NCBI GenBank assembly: GCA_964518335.1
Contig: CAZFDT010000017.1
Span: 1 to 64,000, forward strand
Direction: 5' to 3'
DNA length: 64,000 nt
DNA from: CAZFDT01 sp964518335
Lineage (GTDB): Bacteria > Planctomycetota > Phycisphaerae > Phycisphaerales > Phycisphaeraceae
Part shown: positions 17,869 through 26,593 of the stretch, piece by piece
Layout of the letters: each line of letters starts with the position of its first letter
How positions within the stretch are numbered: the first letter of the stretch is position 1
The notes under the pieces: generated by a model
The model's database searches: none
Seen by the model: only the letters and a program-made list of their open reading frames with translations
What the model was told of the DNA's origin: nothing
Position numbers and translations under genes: made by a program

Positions 17869-19443
17869 TCACTGCCCGAACCGATTCCACTTGACGGGGA
17901 CGTCGTTCTGCCGCGCCGGGCCCGGCGTACTGCGTCCTGCATTCACGATCCGCTCCAGAATGGCCGTCATATCCTCGACCCGTTCGGGATGCTCGGCATA
18001 GAGATTATTCGTTTCGCCCACATCGGTGGCGAGATCGTAGAGTTGGGCGGGGCGAGTGTCGATGGGCGTGTGCGGGATCTTCGTGCCGCCGCCGCCTTTG
18101 CCGAAGATCAGCTTCCACGTGCCGTGGCGTAACGTGAACAGGCCGTCGGCGGCTTGGCTGACGGCGTGATCGCGGAGCGCCTGGTCATGTCCCATCAGCA
18201 GCGGCAGGAGGCTGACGCTGTCCTCGCCCGCATCGGCGGGCAAAGGCACGTCGAGCACGTCGGCGGCCGTGGCCATCAGGTCAACCTGGTGAACAAGCTG
18301 CTGGCTCACCGAGCCCGGCTTGACCACGTCGGGCCAGCGGACGATGAAGGGCACGCGGTGGCCGCCTTCCCACGCGTGCGTCTTGTAGCCGCGCAGCGGG
18401 CCGCTGGGGTAGTGGCCTCGACCTTCCAGGTGCTCGACGCCGGTGTACATGGCAAAGCCGTTGTCGCTGGTGAACACGACGATCGTGTTGTGGGCGACGC
18501 CGGCACGCTCGATCGCCGCCACGACGCGCCCGACCTCCGCGTCGGTCTGCATGACGTAATCGGCGACATCGCTGTCCAAGCCGCTCTTGCCCCGCCACTG
18601 GGCGGTGACGGCCAGGGGCACGTGAGGCGAGGTCAGCGGCAGATACACCAGGAACGGCTGGCGCGTGCGGGCGCGGCGCTCGATGTAGCTGCATGCCCGA
18701 TCGATGGTCGTGGGCAACACCTCCTCGAGGTTCCAGTGCGGCAGCGCCGGTCCGGGCAGCAGGTTGCCGCGGTGCGCCTGCAGAACCTCGTGGGGCAGAA
18801 ACGTCGAGGGAATCCCCACCGTCCGATCGTTCTCGATGAAGCAGTAGGGCGGCCAGTTGGGGACATCGGTGCCGAAGTATTCGTCGAAGCCGCGCGTCGT
18901 GGGGCCGCCGCCAATCGGCTGCGCGTACACCTCCCGCCACGCGCGGCGGTGAGATTCGCTCGCCTCCACCTCTTGGACGGGCTCGAACATCTCGCGCTGA
19001 CCACTGGGAATGTCCCACTCCCATCCCAGATGCCACTTGCCGAAGCACGCGGTGTGGTAGCCCTGCGCCTGGAGAAATCCGGCAAGCGTCAGGCGATCCG
19101 GGGCGATCAGCGGACCTTCCAGCGGCGAGACGATTCCCGCCTGCAGGCGCGTGCGCCAGTGATAGCGGCCGGTCAGCAGCGAGTACCGCGACGGCGAGCA
19201 CACGGCCGAACTGGCGTGGCCGTCGGTGAAACGCACTCCCGCGCGCGCCAGGGCGTCGATGTGCGGCGTGGGTATCTTCCCCCGTTGCGGGTTGTACCCC
19301 TGCACGTCGCCGTAGCCCAGATCGTCGGCGAGGATGATGACGATGTTGGGCCGGTGTGATGTCTTCGGCGCCGACGGCTCGGCCGCACCTGCCATCATGG
19401 CGCACCCGCAGATCACGATCAAGGCTAAAAGTACAAACAGCAT
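17869..19443 (-). CDS. exported formylglycine-dependent sulfatase
   Basis: A 524-residue type I sulfatase that removes sulfate esters, probably from polysaccharides. An N-terminal signal (residues 1-21) contains ICGC, which could be a lipobox. The metal-binding ADD at residues 40-41 and the modification motif CSPSR (Cys82, converted to formylglycine) are intact. Downstream GKWHLG, and TSDNGF for the metal site, are present. It needs a formylglycine-generating enzyme or an anSME, not seen in this window. The ATG at 19443 is the first in frame. It stands alone rather than in a visible polysaccharide locus. Confidence 0.93.
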   Translation of the reverse strand: MLFVLLALIVICGCAMMAGAAEPSAPKTSHRPNIVIILADDLGYGDVQGYNPQRGKIPTPHIDALARAGVRFTDGHASSAVCSPSRYSLLTGRYHWRTRLQAGIVSPLEGPLIAPDRLTLAGFLQAQGYHTACFGKWHLGWEWDIPSGQREMFEPVQEVEASESHRRAWREVYAQPIGGGPTTRGFDEYFGTDVPNWPPYCFIENDRTVGIPSTFLPHEVLQAHRGNLLPGPALPHWNLEEVLPTTIDRACSYIERRARTRQPFLVYLPLTSPHVPLAVTAQWRGKSGLDSDVADYVMQTDAEVGRVVAAIERAGVAHNTIVVFTSDNGFAMYTGVEHLEGRGHYPSGPLRGYKTHAWEGGHRVPFIVRWPDVVKPGSVSQQLVHQVDLMATAADVLDVPLPADAGEDSVSLLPLLMGHDQALRDHAVSQAADGLFTLRHGTWKLIFGKGGGGTKIPHTPIDTRPAQLYDLATDVGETNNLYAEHPERVEDMTAILERIVNAGRSTPGPARQNDVPVKWNRFGQ

Positions 19444-19572
19444 GCTGCAGGCCTTGTGATGCCGCTGCCCGTGGAGCTCAACGCACGAACGTTGTCACGG
19501 CCAGGATCGCGGCGTTGCGGTTGCCCCGCCAGGACGGTCAATGCGATTGACCGCCGCGGCGCACGCGGCGAC

Positions 19573-20355
19573 TCAGTTGACTTGCTGCCTGCGGCGACAA
19601 AGCAGCAGCCCGCCACTCATCGCCAGGAGCATCACGCTCGCAGGTTCGGGAATCGGATTCACGCCGTAAACGAGATACACGTTGTGGGCGAAATCCACGG
19701 AGTGTTGGATCTGCACGCCGCTGATGGCCAGACCGGAGGAAAAGTTGACCGCAAAGCCGTCAGTGGCCGAGCGGTTGAGGTTGTTGACGAATGACGTGGC
19801 CCATCCCGTTCCGCTGTCTACACCGGTGATGCTGTAGTTGGTGTACGTATTGGTGGACAGGCCCATCCCCGTCAGGCTGGTGAAGCCCAGGGTGATCTGC
19901 TCGGCAGCAATAGGGTTGCCCAGCAGATCAAGCGGGGTGAAAGTGATCGGGGAGAGCGTGGCGCTCTGGGGGCCCTGGGCCAGAAGAACGAAGTCAACCA
20001 GAGCATCCGTGACAAACGGCTGGTTGAAGGTGACGGTGTATGGGGTGGCGAGGTTGCCATAGCCGGTGTTGAAGAAGCCGTCACTGGCGCGGGCCGCCGC
20101 AATCGCCTGAGTCGCGGCGGCGGCGGTGCCGGTGCCGGCGCTGTATGTCCGCATGCCGACATGGAAGTTGACCGTCACCCCGATCAGCTCGTCGAGCCCG
20201 ACCGGCGTGCCGTCAATCGTCAGGCCGGTCAGGCTTGCCCCGCTGCTGCCGATGGCGTTGATCGTGCTGCTTGTCGGGGCGGCCGGTGCGGTGCCAGTGA
20301 ACACCAGCAGGCTCATGCCTGCCAGCAGTGCGACCATTGCAGTGAAACGTGTCAT
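19573..20355 (-). CDS. PEP-CTERM exported protein
   Basis: A 260-residue secreted protein. It has a signal peptide (residues 1-26), a beta-rich and threonine/serine-rich body, and a C-terminal tail IPEPASVMLLAM ending in CRRR, the PEP-CTERM sorting signal. The ATG at 20355 has GGAGG about 8 bases upstream, which fixes the start. The long 5' region has no gene. It is the second PEP-CTERM substrate here without an exosortase. The mature domain is unknown, and the two PEP-CTERM proteins do not look alike outside the tail. Confidence 0.88.
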   Translation of the reverse strand: MTRFTAMVALLAGMSLLVFTGTAPAAPTSSTINAIGSSGASLTGLTIDGTPVGLDELIGVTVNFHVGMRTYSAGTGTAAAATQAIAAARASDGFFNTGYGNLATPYTVTFNQPFVTDALVDFVLLAQGPQSATLSPITFTPLDLLGNPIAAEQITLGFTSLTGMGLSTNTYTNYSITGVDSGTGWATSFVNNLNRSATDGFAVNFSSGLAISGVQIQHSVDFAHNVYLVYGVNPIPEPASVMLLAMSGGLLLCRRRQQVN

Positions 20356-21121
20356 TTCAGTACCTCCAGTCAGAAAGGGGCCTTCGAGCCATACGCACCC
20401 GCGTGTCACGACGAACCACTCGCCGCAACACCGGGTGATGGTGCACAGGTAGGCGATCTGATACCGCGTCTGCGTGAGGGATCGGGCCGGGGCCGGGCAG
20501 GAGCTTCTCCCCGCGGGCGGTGGAAGTGCCCCCCGCGCCCCGCGGCAGGGCCACCGAGGCGATAGACGCCGACACCCGCGTCGCGGCATGAAGGACGCGA
20601 CGCATGGACTGACTTGACGAGTTGGCCGACGTAGCCGCCATCGATCCACCGGTTATGCACTGCGGCGACTGAGAAAGTCGAAAAACAAGATGACTTTTCC
20701 TTAAGTTAAACGTTCGCCCCGCGCCTGTCAAGCCCCGCAGCCCTGCCGAGCAACAAAAAAAACAGATCCCGTCGAAGCCCGATTCGCCGCGCCCCGGCCA
20801 GGACAAGCCCTCGGGTCGCTCGCGCTGTGGCACTCACCACGCTTCGACGTGCCCAAGTCAACCCGTGGGCGTCGGCGGCAGGCGGTCGAGCGCATGCGGG
20901 AATCCAGCGATCGCGCGGGGGGCGACCGATTCACACCCGGCGTCGCTGGTGCGACGGACGACCAACCTGAATGCCATGGTGCGTCGGCGGGCAGCCCGGA
21001 GAGATGGCCAGCCCCGCGTCGTTGGTGCCGGGGCGCGGTGATCGTATCGTTTCCGCGATTTTGCTACGATTGGCCCGTGCCCGCCCACCCGTGGCCGGAC
21101 GACCACCGCTGAGCCAAGACC
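20356..21121. other. 766-base noncoding interval between divergent genes
   Basis: It separates the minus-strand PEP-CTERM gene from nuoG. An AT-richer stretch at 20670-20710 and an A8 run near 20755 stand out. Either could belong to the promoter of the PEP-CTERM gene, but no clear -10/-35 pair was found. I see no convincing open frame or RNA gene. Confidence 0.55.
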
Positions 21122-22759
21122 ATGCCCACGATCACCATCGACGGCAAGACGTGCGAGTACGAAGGCAAGAAGATGATTCTCCAGGTCGCCCTGGAGCAGG
21201 GCATCGAGCTGCCGCACTACTGCTATCACCCGGGGCTGTCGATCGTGGCGAGCTGCCGCATCTGCCTGGCCGAGGTCGCCCAGCCCAACCCGCGCAGCGG
21301 CAACAAGCTGGAGCTGATCCCCAAGCTCATGCCCACCTGTCAGACGCCTGCCGCCGACGGCATGGTCGTCTATACCCAGTCGCCCAAGAGCGTCGCCAAC
21401 CAGAAGGCGGTGATGGAGTACCTGCTCATCAACCACCCGCTGGACTGCCCGGTGTGCGATCAAGCGGGCGAGTGCCACCTGCAGGACTACAGCTACGAGT
21501 ACGGCCGCAGCGAGTCGCGGTTCCAGGAGGCAAAGCTCAAGCAGCCCAAGAAGGACGTGGGCCCGCACGTGCTGCTCTACAGCGACCGGTGCATCATGTG
21601 CAGCCGGTGCGTGCGATTCACCCGCGAGGTGACGGGCACGGGCGAGCTGGCGGTGTTCGGGCGCGGCAACCGCGAGCAGATCGACGTGTTCCCCGGCCAG
21701 GCGCTCGACAACGAGCTGTCGGGCAACGTCGTGGACATCTGCCCGGTGGGGGCGCTGCTCGACAAGGAGTTTCTCTTTTCGATGCGCGTGTGGAACCTCG
21801 CAAAGACGCCGAGCATCGACGGCATCACCGCCTCGGGCGACAACATTTCGATCGAGCACAATGACGGCCGCATCTACCGCGTCAAGCCGCGGACCAATCT
21901 CGACGTGAACAAATGGTGGATCAGCGACGAAATCCGCTACGGCTGGGAGTTCGTGCATCGCGAGGACCGCTTGCGCAGCCCGATGCGCATCAGCCAGGGC
22001 GTGCTGACCGAGTGCGACTGGAACAAGGCCTACGCCGACGCCGCGGGGCTACTGCAGCGCACCGTCAGGGACAAGGGCGAAGGTTCGCTGGCGCTGGTCA
22101 TCAGCCCGATGCTCACGTGCGAAGAGGCGTACCTGCTGACGAAACTCGTGGGCCAGCTCGATCCGCAGGCGACGGTGGCGATCGGTCCGGCGCCGACCGT
22201 GGGCGAGGACAAGACCTTCCCCGGCGGGTACACGGTCTATGCCGAGAAATGCCCCAACCGGCGGGGCGTCACCCGCGCTGCCCAGCAGCTTGTCGATGAG
22301 GTGCTCACCTGCGAGCAGCTCGTCGAGAAACTCAACGACAAGAAATGCGCGATTCAGGCGGTCCTCGTCACCGGCAACTACGCCAGCGACTGGGTTTCCC
22401 CGGAATTGGTCAAGGCGATGGGCAAGCGAGCCATGGTTCTGATCGACACGCTGCCGGGGCCGCTGGCCGAGAAATGCCAGGTGCTGCTGCCCGGCGCGAC
22501 ATGGGCCGAGAAGGCTGGCACGTTCGAGAGCGCCACGGGCCTGCTGCAGAGCTTTACGCAGGCGATCCCGGTGATTGAGCTGGCCAAGCCCGAAGGGCAG
22601 ATCGCGCTCGATCTTCAAGCCGCTTGCGGCTTAGCACCCCCCGCGAAGTTCGACGCCGCTCGCCTGCGGATCGAGATGGGCGATGCCTTCGCCGCGGACG
22701 TGAGGCATCCGCCTGCGGCCCACGCCAGACAGCCCGACCTGCAGTACGTGGAGTTGTGA
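21122..22759 (+). CDS. nuoG: NADH-quinone oxidoreductase subunit G
   Basis: A 545-residue iron-sulfur subunit of complex I. The 2Fe-2S ligands are C34, C45, C48 and C73. The His-Cys cluster is H105, C109, C112 and C118 (HPLDCPVCDQAGEC). The 4Fe-4S cluster is C157, C160 and C163 plus CPVG near 207. The molybdopterin-like domain that follows is short, so the protein is smaller than many NuoG proteins (650-900). The ATG at 21122 is first in frame. No other nuo genes flank it, which is unusual. It may belong to a dispersed complex I, or to a related hydrogenase or dehydrogenase diaphorase. Confidence 0.88.
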   Translation: MPTITIDGKTCEYEGKKMILQVALEQGIELPHYCYHPGLSIVASCRICLAEVAQPNPRSGNKLELIPKLMPTCQTPAADGMVVYTQSPKSVANQKAVMEYLLINHPLDCPVCDQAGECHLQDYSYEYGRSESRFQEAKLKQPKKDVGPHVLLYSDRCIMCSRCVRFTREVTGTGELAVFGRGNREQIDVFPGQALDNELSGNVVDICPVGALLDKEFLFSMRVWNLAKTPSIDGITASGDNISIEHNDGRIYRVKPRTNLDVNKWWISDEIRYGWEFVHREDRLRSPMRISQGVLTECDWNKAYADAAGLLQRTVRDKGEGSLALVISPMLTCEEAYLLTKLVGQLDPQATVAIGPAPTVGEDKTFPGGYTVYAEKCPNRRGVTRAAQQLVDEVLTCEQLVEKLNDKKCAIQAVLVTGNYASDWVSPELVKAMGKRAMVLIDTLPGPLAEKCQVLLPGATWAEKAGTFESATGLLQSFTQAIPVIELAKPEGQIALDLQAACGLAPPAKFDAARLRIEMGDAFAADVRHPPAAHARQPDLQYVEL

Positions 22760-22790
22760 CCCACGCGAGCATCGGCCGATAGAATCAGCC

Positions 22791-23012
22791 ATGAAGACGA
22801 TCACCGTCGAAGAGCTGGAGCAAAAGCGTTCTGCCGTCCTTGATGATCTGGCGGACGGCGATGTCCTCATCACCAGGGGCGGGAAGATCGTCGCCCGGCT
22901 TTCGCCCGTTGGACAGGGCCCCCACGCGCACCTGATCGGCATCCGCAAAGACAAACTCAAGATCACGGGCGACATCATGTCCACCGGGGCAACATGGAAT
23001 GCTGAATCTTGA
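22791..23012 (+). CDS. Phd/YefM-type antitoxin
   Basis: A 73-residue protein with the Phd/YefM N-terminal fold. It starts MKTITVEELEQKRSAVLDD and has LITRGGKIVARLSPV, where the ITRxGKPVARL motif is conserved. The C-terminus should wrap the toxin. It overlaps the PIN-domain gene by 14 bases, the usual coupling of vapBC pairs. It probably also represses its own promoter. Confidence 0.85.
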   Translation: MKTITVEELEQKRSAVLDDLADGDVLITRGGKIVARLSPVGQGPHAHLIGIRKDKLKITGDIMSTGATWNAES

Positions 23013-23361
23013 CACGCACATCCTGCTTCACGCCTTCCACGGCACGTTGACCGATCGCGAGCAGGCCATCCTTGCCTCCGACGAATGGAGTGTCAGCCCA
23101 GTCGTGTTCTGGGAGATCGTGCTGCTGAAGCGGTCCGGCAAGATCGACGACGACCTGAGCGATCCTGAACTGCTCGACCAGTTGGCGTCTCTTCACGTTT
23201 GGCCGTCAACGTTCGAGGTGGCCAGGAGCATCCTGGAACTGGACTTCCGCAGTGACCCTGCTGACGCGCTGATCGCCGCGACGAGTATTGCCCATGGTGT
23301 GCCTTTGGTCACGCGAGACGCTAAGCTGCGTCAATCGCGGCTCGTTCCGCTGGCGATGTAA
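22999..23361 (+). CDS. PIN-domain toxin (VapC-like)
   Basis: A 120-residue PIN-domain ribonuclease. The acidic active-site residues are visible: Asp5 in NLDTHILL, a glutamate in VFWEIVLL, and aspartates in DPADALIAATS and VTRDAKL. The ATG at 22999 lies inside the antitoxin gene. The lpxD start follows by 4 bases, so the pair sits directly in front of a cell-envelope gene and may be co-transcribed with it. Confidence 0.87.
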   Translation: MLNLDTHILLHAFHGTLTDREQAILASDEWSVSPVVFWEIVLLKRSGKIDDDLSDPELLDQLASLHVWPSTFEVARSILELDFRSDPADALIAATSIAHGVPLVTRDAKLRQSRLVPLAM

Positions 23362-23365
23362 CGCT

Positions 23366-24451
23366 GTGACCGTAACCCTCACCCAACTCGCCGAAAAGCT
23401 CCACGCCGTCGTCCGCGGTGACGGGGGGGGCACTGTCACGGGCTGCGCCGCGATCGATGAGGCCGGGCCTGCGCACGTGACGTTTGTGGCCAACCGCAAG
23501 TACCTGTCGCACCTGGCGACGACGCAGGCCGCTGCGGTGATCCTCGGGCCACAGGACGTGGGCGAAGCGCCCGCGACACTGACGCTGTTGGTTGCCGACG
23601 ATCCGTATTTCGCCTTCCGCAACGCGATGATCGCGTTGCACGGCTGGCGCCAGCACCCGCCACCGGGCGTCAGCCCGCAGGCCTACGTCGATCCGACCGC
23701 GGTGGTCGAGGAGCTCTGCACCATCCGGCCGTTCGCCTACGTCGCGCCCCAGGCCCGCATCGGCAGGCGTTGCATCCTCTACCCCGGCTGTTACGTGGGC
23801 AAGTACGCCGTGCTCGGCGACGACTGCGTCCTGTATCCCAACGTCGTCGTCTATGACAAGTGCGTTCTGGGCGATCGCGTCACCCTTCACAGCGGGACCG
23901 TCATCGGCCAGGACGGCTTCGGCTATGCCACCCACGCGTTTCCAAACCAGGCTCCGGCTCATCACAAAATCCCCCAGGCGGGCAACGTCGTCATCGAGGA
24001 CGACGTGGAGATGGGCGCCAACTGCAGCATCGACCGCGCCACGATCGGCTCGACCGTCATCCGCAGGGGCACCAAGTTCAGCGACGGCGTGACCATCGGT
24101 CACGGCTGCGAAGTGGGCGAGCACAACCTGCTCGTCGCCCAGGTCGGCCTGGCCGGATCGGTCACCACCGGCAAGTACGTCGTCATGGGCGGCCAGGTCG
24201 GCGTCGCCGGCCACCTCACCATCGGCGACCAGGTCCAGATCGCCGCCAAGGCCGGCGTCATGCACGACCTCGACGCCAGGAAGCAGTACGGCGGTGCGCC
24301 GGCCACCGAATTCACCGACACCAAGCGGCAACTGCTGGCGCTGACCCGGTTGCCCGAGATGCTGGCGACCATCCGCAAACTGCAGAAGCGCATCGACGCC
24401 CTGGAAAAGCAGGCCCGTGTCAGCGATCCGCCAGCGCCGCCTGCACGTTGA
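23366..24451 (+). CDS. lpxD: UDP-3-O-acylglucosamine N-acyltransferase
   Basis: A 361-residue lipid A biosynthesis enzyme that adds the N-linked acyl chain to UDP-3-O-acyl-glucosamine. It has an N-terminal uridine-binding domain and a left-handed beta-helix of hexapeptide repeats. Blocks such as GQDGFGYATHAF, GANCSIDRATIG and VTIGHGCEVGEHN (with the catalytic histidine) fit LpxD. The C-terminus ends in a helix. The start is the GTG at 23366; no ATG fits better. It implies an outer membrane with lipid A. No other lpx genes are nearby. Confidence 0.93.
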   Translation: MTVTLTQLAEKLHAVVRGDGGGTVTGCAAIDEAGPAHVTFVANRKYLSHLATTQAAAVILGPQDVGEAPATLTLLVADDPYFAFRNAMIALHGWRQHPPPGVSPQAYVDPTAVVEELCTIRPFAYVAPQARIGRRCILYPGCYVGKYAVLGDDCVLYPNVVVYDKCVLGDRVTLHSGTVIGQDGFGYATHAFPNQAPAHHKIPQAGNVVIEDDVEMGANCSIDRATIGSTVIRRGTKFSDGVTIGHGCEVGEHNLLVAQVGLAGSVTTGKYVVMGGQVGVAGHLTIGDQVQIAAKAGVMHDLDARKQYGGAPATEFTDTKRQLLALTRLPEMLATIRKLQKRIDALEKQARVSDPPAPPAR

Positions 24452-24626
24452 CCGAGTCGCGCACCGTGTCGGATTCGAACATCGCCGCCGCCTCGCGCGT
24501 GCCGGTGGCATCCACGTAGGTGAACGTCGGACGGATGGTCGCCACACGGTCCCGTCGTCCAGCGCATCCGCACAGCAGCAGGACGAGTGTTCCCGCCACG
24601 AGCCACGTCCAGAGGTGTTCCGTCAT
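24420..24626 (-). CDS. small lipoprotein
   Basis: A 68-residue protein whose signal ends in LLLCGC, a lipobox, so it should be a lipid-anchored envelope protein with a short mature part. The ATG at 24626 has GGGGAG about 7-12 bases upstream. Its last 32 bases overlap the 3' end of lpxD on the other strand. No family is recognised. Confidence 0.6.
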   Translation of the reverse strand: MTEHLWTWLVAGTLVLLLCGCAGRRDRVATIRPTFTYVDATGTREAAAMFESDTVRDSVNVQAALADR

Positions 24627-24779
24627 AAGCTGATCTCCCCTGCGCCTCTCACCGACGCACCCTGGAGATCGACACGAGGCCACGCGTTTGACCACTGGCG
24701 ACTCGTTGCAGGACTTATCGGCATGCCGCCGCGAAACTTGAGCGGGGGGTAAAATGACGCTCCTCACGGAGAGACAGGG

Positions 24780-25727
24780 ATGTCCGACGCCTGCCCCACG
24801 CAGTTGCCTCTCTTTGCCGAGCACGAACCGGCGCCGCCTGTGCCGCGTGCGCGGACGGTGCGGGCTGCGAGGAGTGCGCCGGTCGCAGCGGCGATGCGCT
24901 TCTGCGTGCTCGGCAGCGGGTCGGGCGGCAACTGCTCGGTGCTGCACACCCGCGCCGGCACGTTGCTCATCGACGCGGGCTTCGGCCCGGCGACCACCGC
25001 GCGCCGCCTGACGCAGGCCGGACTCGCGTTGGCGGACATCCGCGCCGTCTGTCTCACCCATCTCGACCAGGACCACTTCCGCCCACGCTGGTTGGACCTT
25101 TTCGCCGAAATGGGCGTGCCCGTCTGGCTCCATCGTTGGCACGCGATCCGTCTGCAGCAGTTGCTCCAGGCCATCCCGCTGATCGACGCCGGACTGCTCC
25201 GCACGTTCGACGAGGCGCCGTTCTCCCCCCTCGACGGGATCAGTGCAGCACCCATCCGCCTTCAGCACGACCAGCAGGGAACCAGTGGCTTTCGCTTCAG
25301 CGACGGGCAGGTCGCCCTGGGCTACGCCACCGATCTGGGCCACGTGCCCCCGGCTCTGATCGACCACTTCGCGGGGGTCGATCTGCTGGCCATCGAGAGC
25401 AACTACGACCCGATGATGCAGATGAGCAGCGCCCGCCCGTTTTTTCTGAAGCGGCGCATCATGAGCGAAAGCGGCCATCTGTCGAACCAGCAGGCGCACG
25501 AGGCCGTCCACGCGATCGCCGCCCGCGGCCCGCACGATCGGCCGCGCCACGTCGTGCTGCTGCACCGCTCGCGGGACTGCAACCACCCGGCCAAGATCCG
25601 CAAGCTTTATGCCGACCACCCCCTCGCTCGTCGCCTCGTTCTCACCGAGCAGCGCCGCCGCTCGCGGTGGCTCCCTGTCGCGCCCGCCGTCAAGGGCGTG
25701 CGGGCGCAGGGCGCGTTGTACTGCTAA
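24780..25727 (+). CDS. metallo-beta-lactamase-fold hydrolase (YycJ/WalJ-like)
   Basis: A 315-residue protein. A 38-residue N-terminal extension precedes MRFCVLGSGSGGNCSVL, the start of YycJ/WalJ-type MBL proteins. The first metal motif reads THLDQDH, where the family has HxHxDH; one histidine is replaced by Asp. Later ATDLGHVP and LLHRSRDCNHP could supply further ligands. WalJ-type proteins act as nucleases or in DNA-processing steps. Start: ATG at 24780, with an alternative internal ATG at 24894. It is a lone gene. Confidence 0.8.
   Translation: MSDACPTQLPLFAEHEPAPPVPRARTVRAARSAPVAAAMRFCVLGSGSGGNCSVLHTRAGTLLIDAGFGPATTARRLTQAGLALADIRAVCLTHLDQDHFRPRWLDLFAEMGVPVWLHRWHAIRLQQLLQAIPLIDAGLLRTFDEAPFSPLDGISAAPIRLQHDQQGTSGFRFSDGQVALGYATDLGHVPPALIDHFAGVDLLAIESNYDPMMQMSSARPFFLKRRIMSESGHLSNQQAHEAVHAIAARGPHDRPRHVVLLHRSRDCNHPAKIRKLYADHPLARRLVLTEQRRRSRWLPVAPAVKGVRAQGALYC
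25237..25249 (-). repeat. copy of dispersed 13-mer GCTGCASTGRNCC
   Basis: Exact match, GCTGCACTGATCC. Inside the MBL-fold gene on the opposite strand, where it reads Ile-Ser-Ala-Ala. Confidence 0.8.
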
Positions 25728-25747
25728 GCCGTAAGCGGCGGGGGACG

Positions 25748-26452
25748 TCACCGCCGGAAGTTGTACTTGACGATGCACCAGATGGCGCGGACGCCGTCTT
25801 TCCAACCGATCTTCTTCCCCTCCTCGTAGGTGCGGCCGGAGTAGGAGATGCCCACCTCGTAGATGCGCAGGCGTCTGCCGTCGATCCGCAGTCGGGCGAC
25901 CTTGGCGGTGATCTCCGGCTCGAATCCGAAGCGGTCCTCCTCGATGGTGATGTGTTCGAGCACCTGGCGGCGAAAGAGCTTGTAGCACACCTCCATGTCG
26001 GTGAGGTTGAGGTTGGTGAACATGTTGGACATGGTGGTGAGCAGGTGGTTGCCGACCGAGTGCCAGTAATAAAGCACGCGGTGCGACTCGCCGCCGATGA
26101 AGCGGGAGCCGAAGACGACGTCGGCCTTGCCATCGAGGATGGGCTGCAGCAGCCGGGGATACTCGCGCGGATCGTATTCGAGGTCGGCATCCTGAATGAT
26201 GACCACGTCGCCGCTGACGTGCTTGAAGCCCGTGCGCAGGGCGGCCCCCTTGCCCTGGTTCACGTCGTGGTGGAACGCGCGCACGCTGTCGTGCTGCGCG
26301 GCGAGCTGGTCGATGGCGGCGCCCGTGCCGTCCTTCGAGCAGTCGTTGACGAGGATCACTTCCTTGTCGATGGGCACACCCAGCACGACGTTGACGATCT
26401 GGGCGATCGTCTTCTCCTCGTTGTACACCGGGATGACGACGGACAGTCGCAT
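25748..26452 (-). CDS. family 2 glycosyltransferase (dolichol-phosphate-mannose synthase-like)
   Basis: A 234-residue GT-A enzyme that transfers a sugar from a nucleotide donor, probably to a lipid carrier. The GT2 hallmarks are present: VVIPVYNEEKTI, VNDCSKDGT, NQGKGAALRTG and the metal-binding QDADLEYDP. There are no membrane segments, so it is a peripheral enzyme of the DPM1/GtrB type lacking the C-terminal transmembrane tail. It is divergent from amt, with 141 bases between the starts. Confidence 0.9.
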   Translation of the reverse strand: MRLSVVIPVYNEEKTIAQIVNVVLGVPIDKEVILVNDCSKDGTGAAIDQLAAQHDSVRAFHHDVNQGKGAALRTGFKHVSGDVVIIQDADLEYDPREYPRLLQPILDGKADVVFGSRFIGGESHRVLYYWHSVGNHLLTTMSNMFTNLNLTDMEVCYKLFRRQVLEHITIEEDRFGFEPEITAKVARLRIDGRRLRIYEVGISYSGRTYEEGKKIGWKDGVRAIWCIVKYNFRR

Positions 26453-26593
26453 GTGCAGAAATGAGGATACACGATTGTGCGCGGCGCGGGCGTCAGGCGC
26501 ATGCTGGCGTCGCCCCCGTGCCTTCGCTATCTTGTGGCGGTTCGCACGTCCGCACACGCCTCGGCACGAGGCCACCCCGAAGGAGATCGGTCC

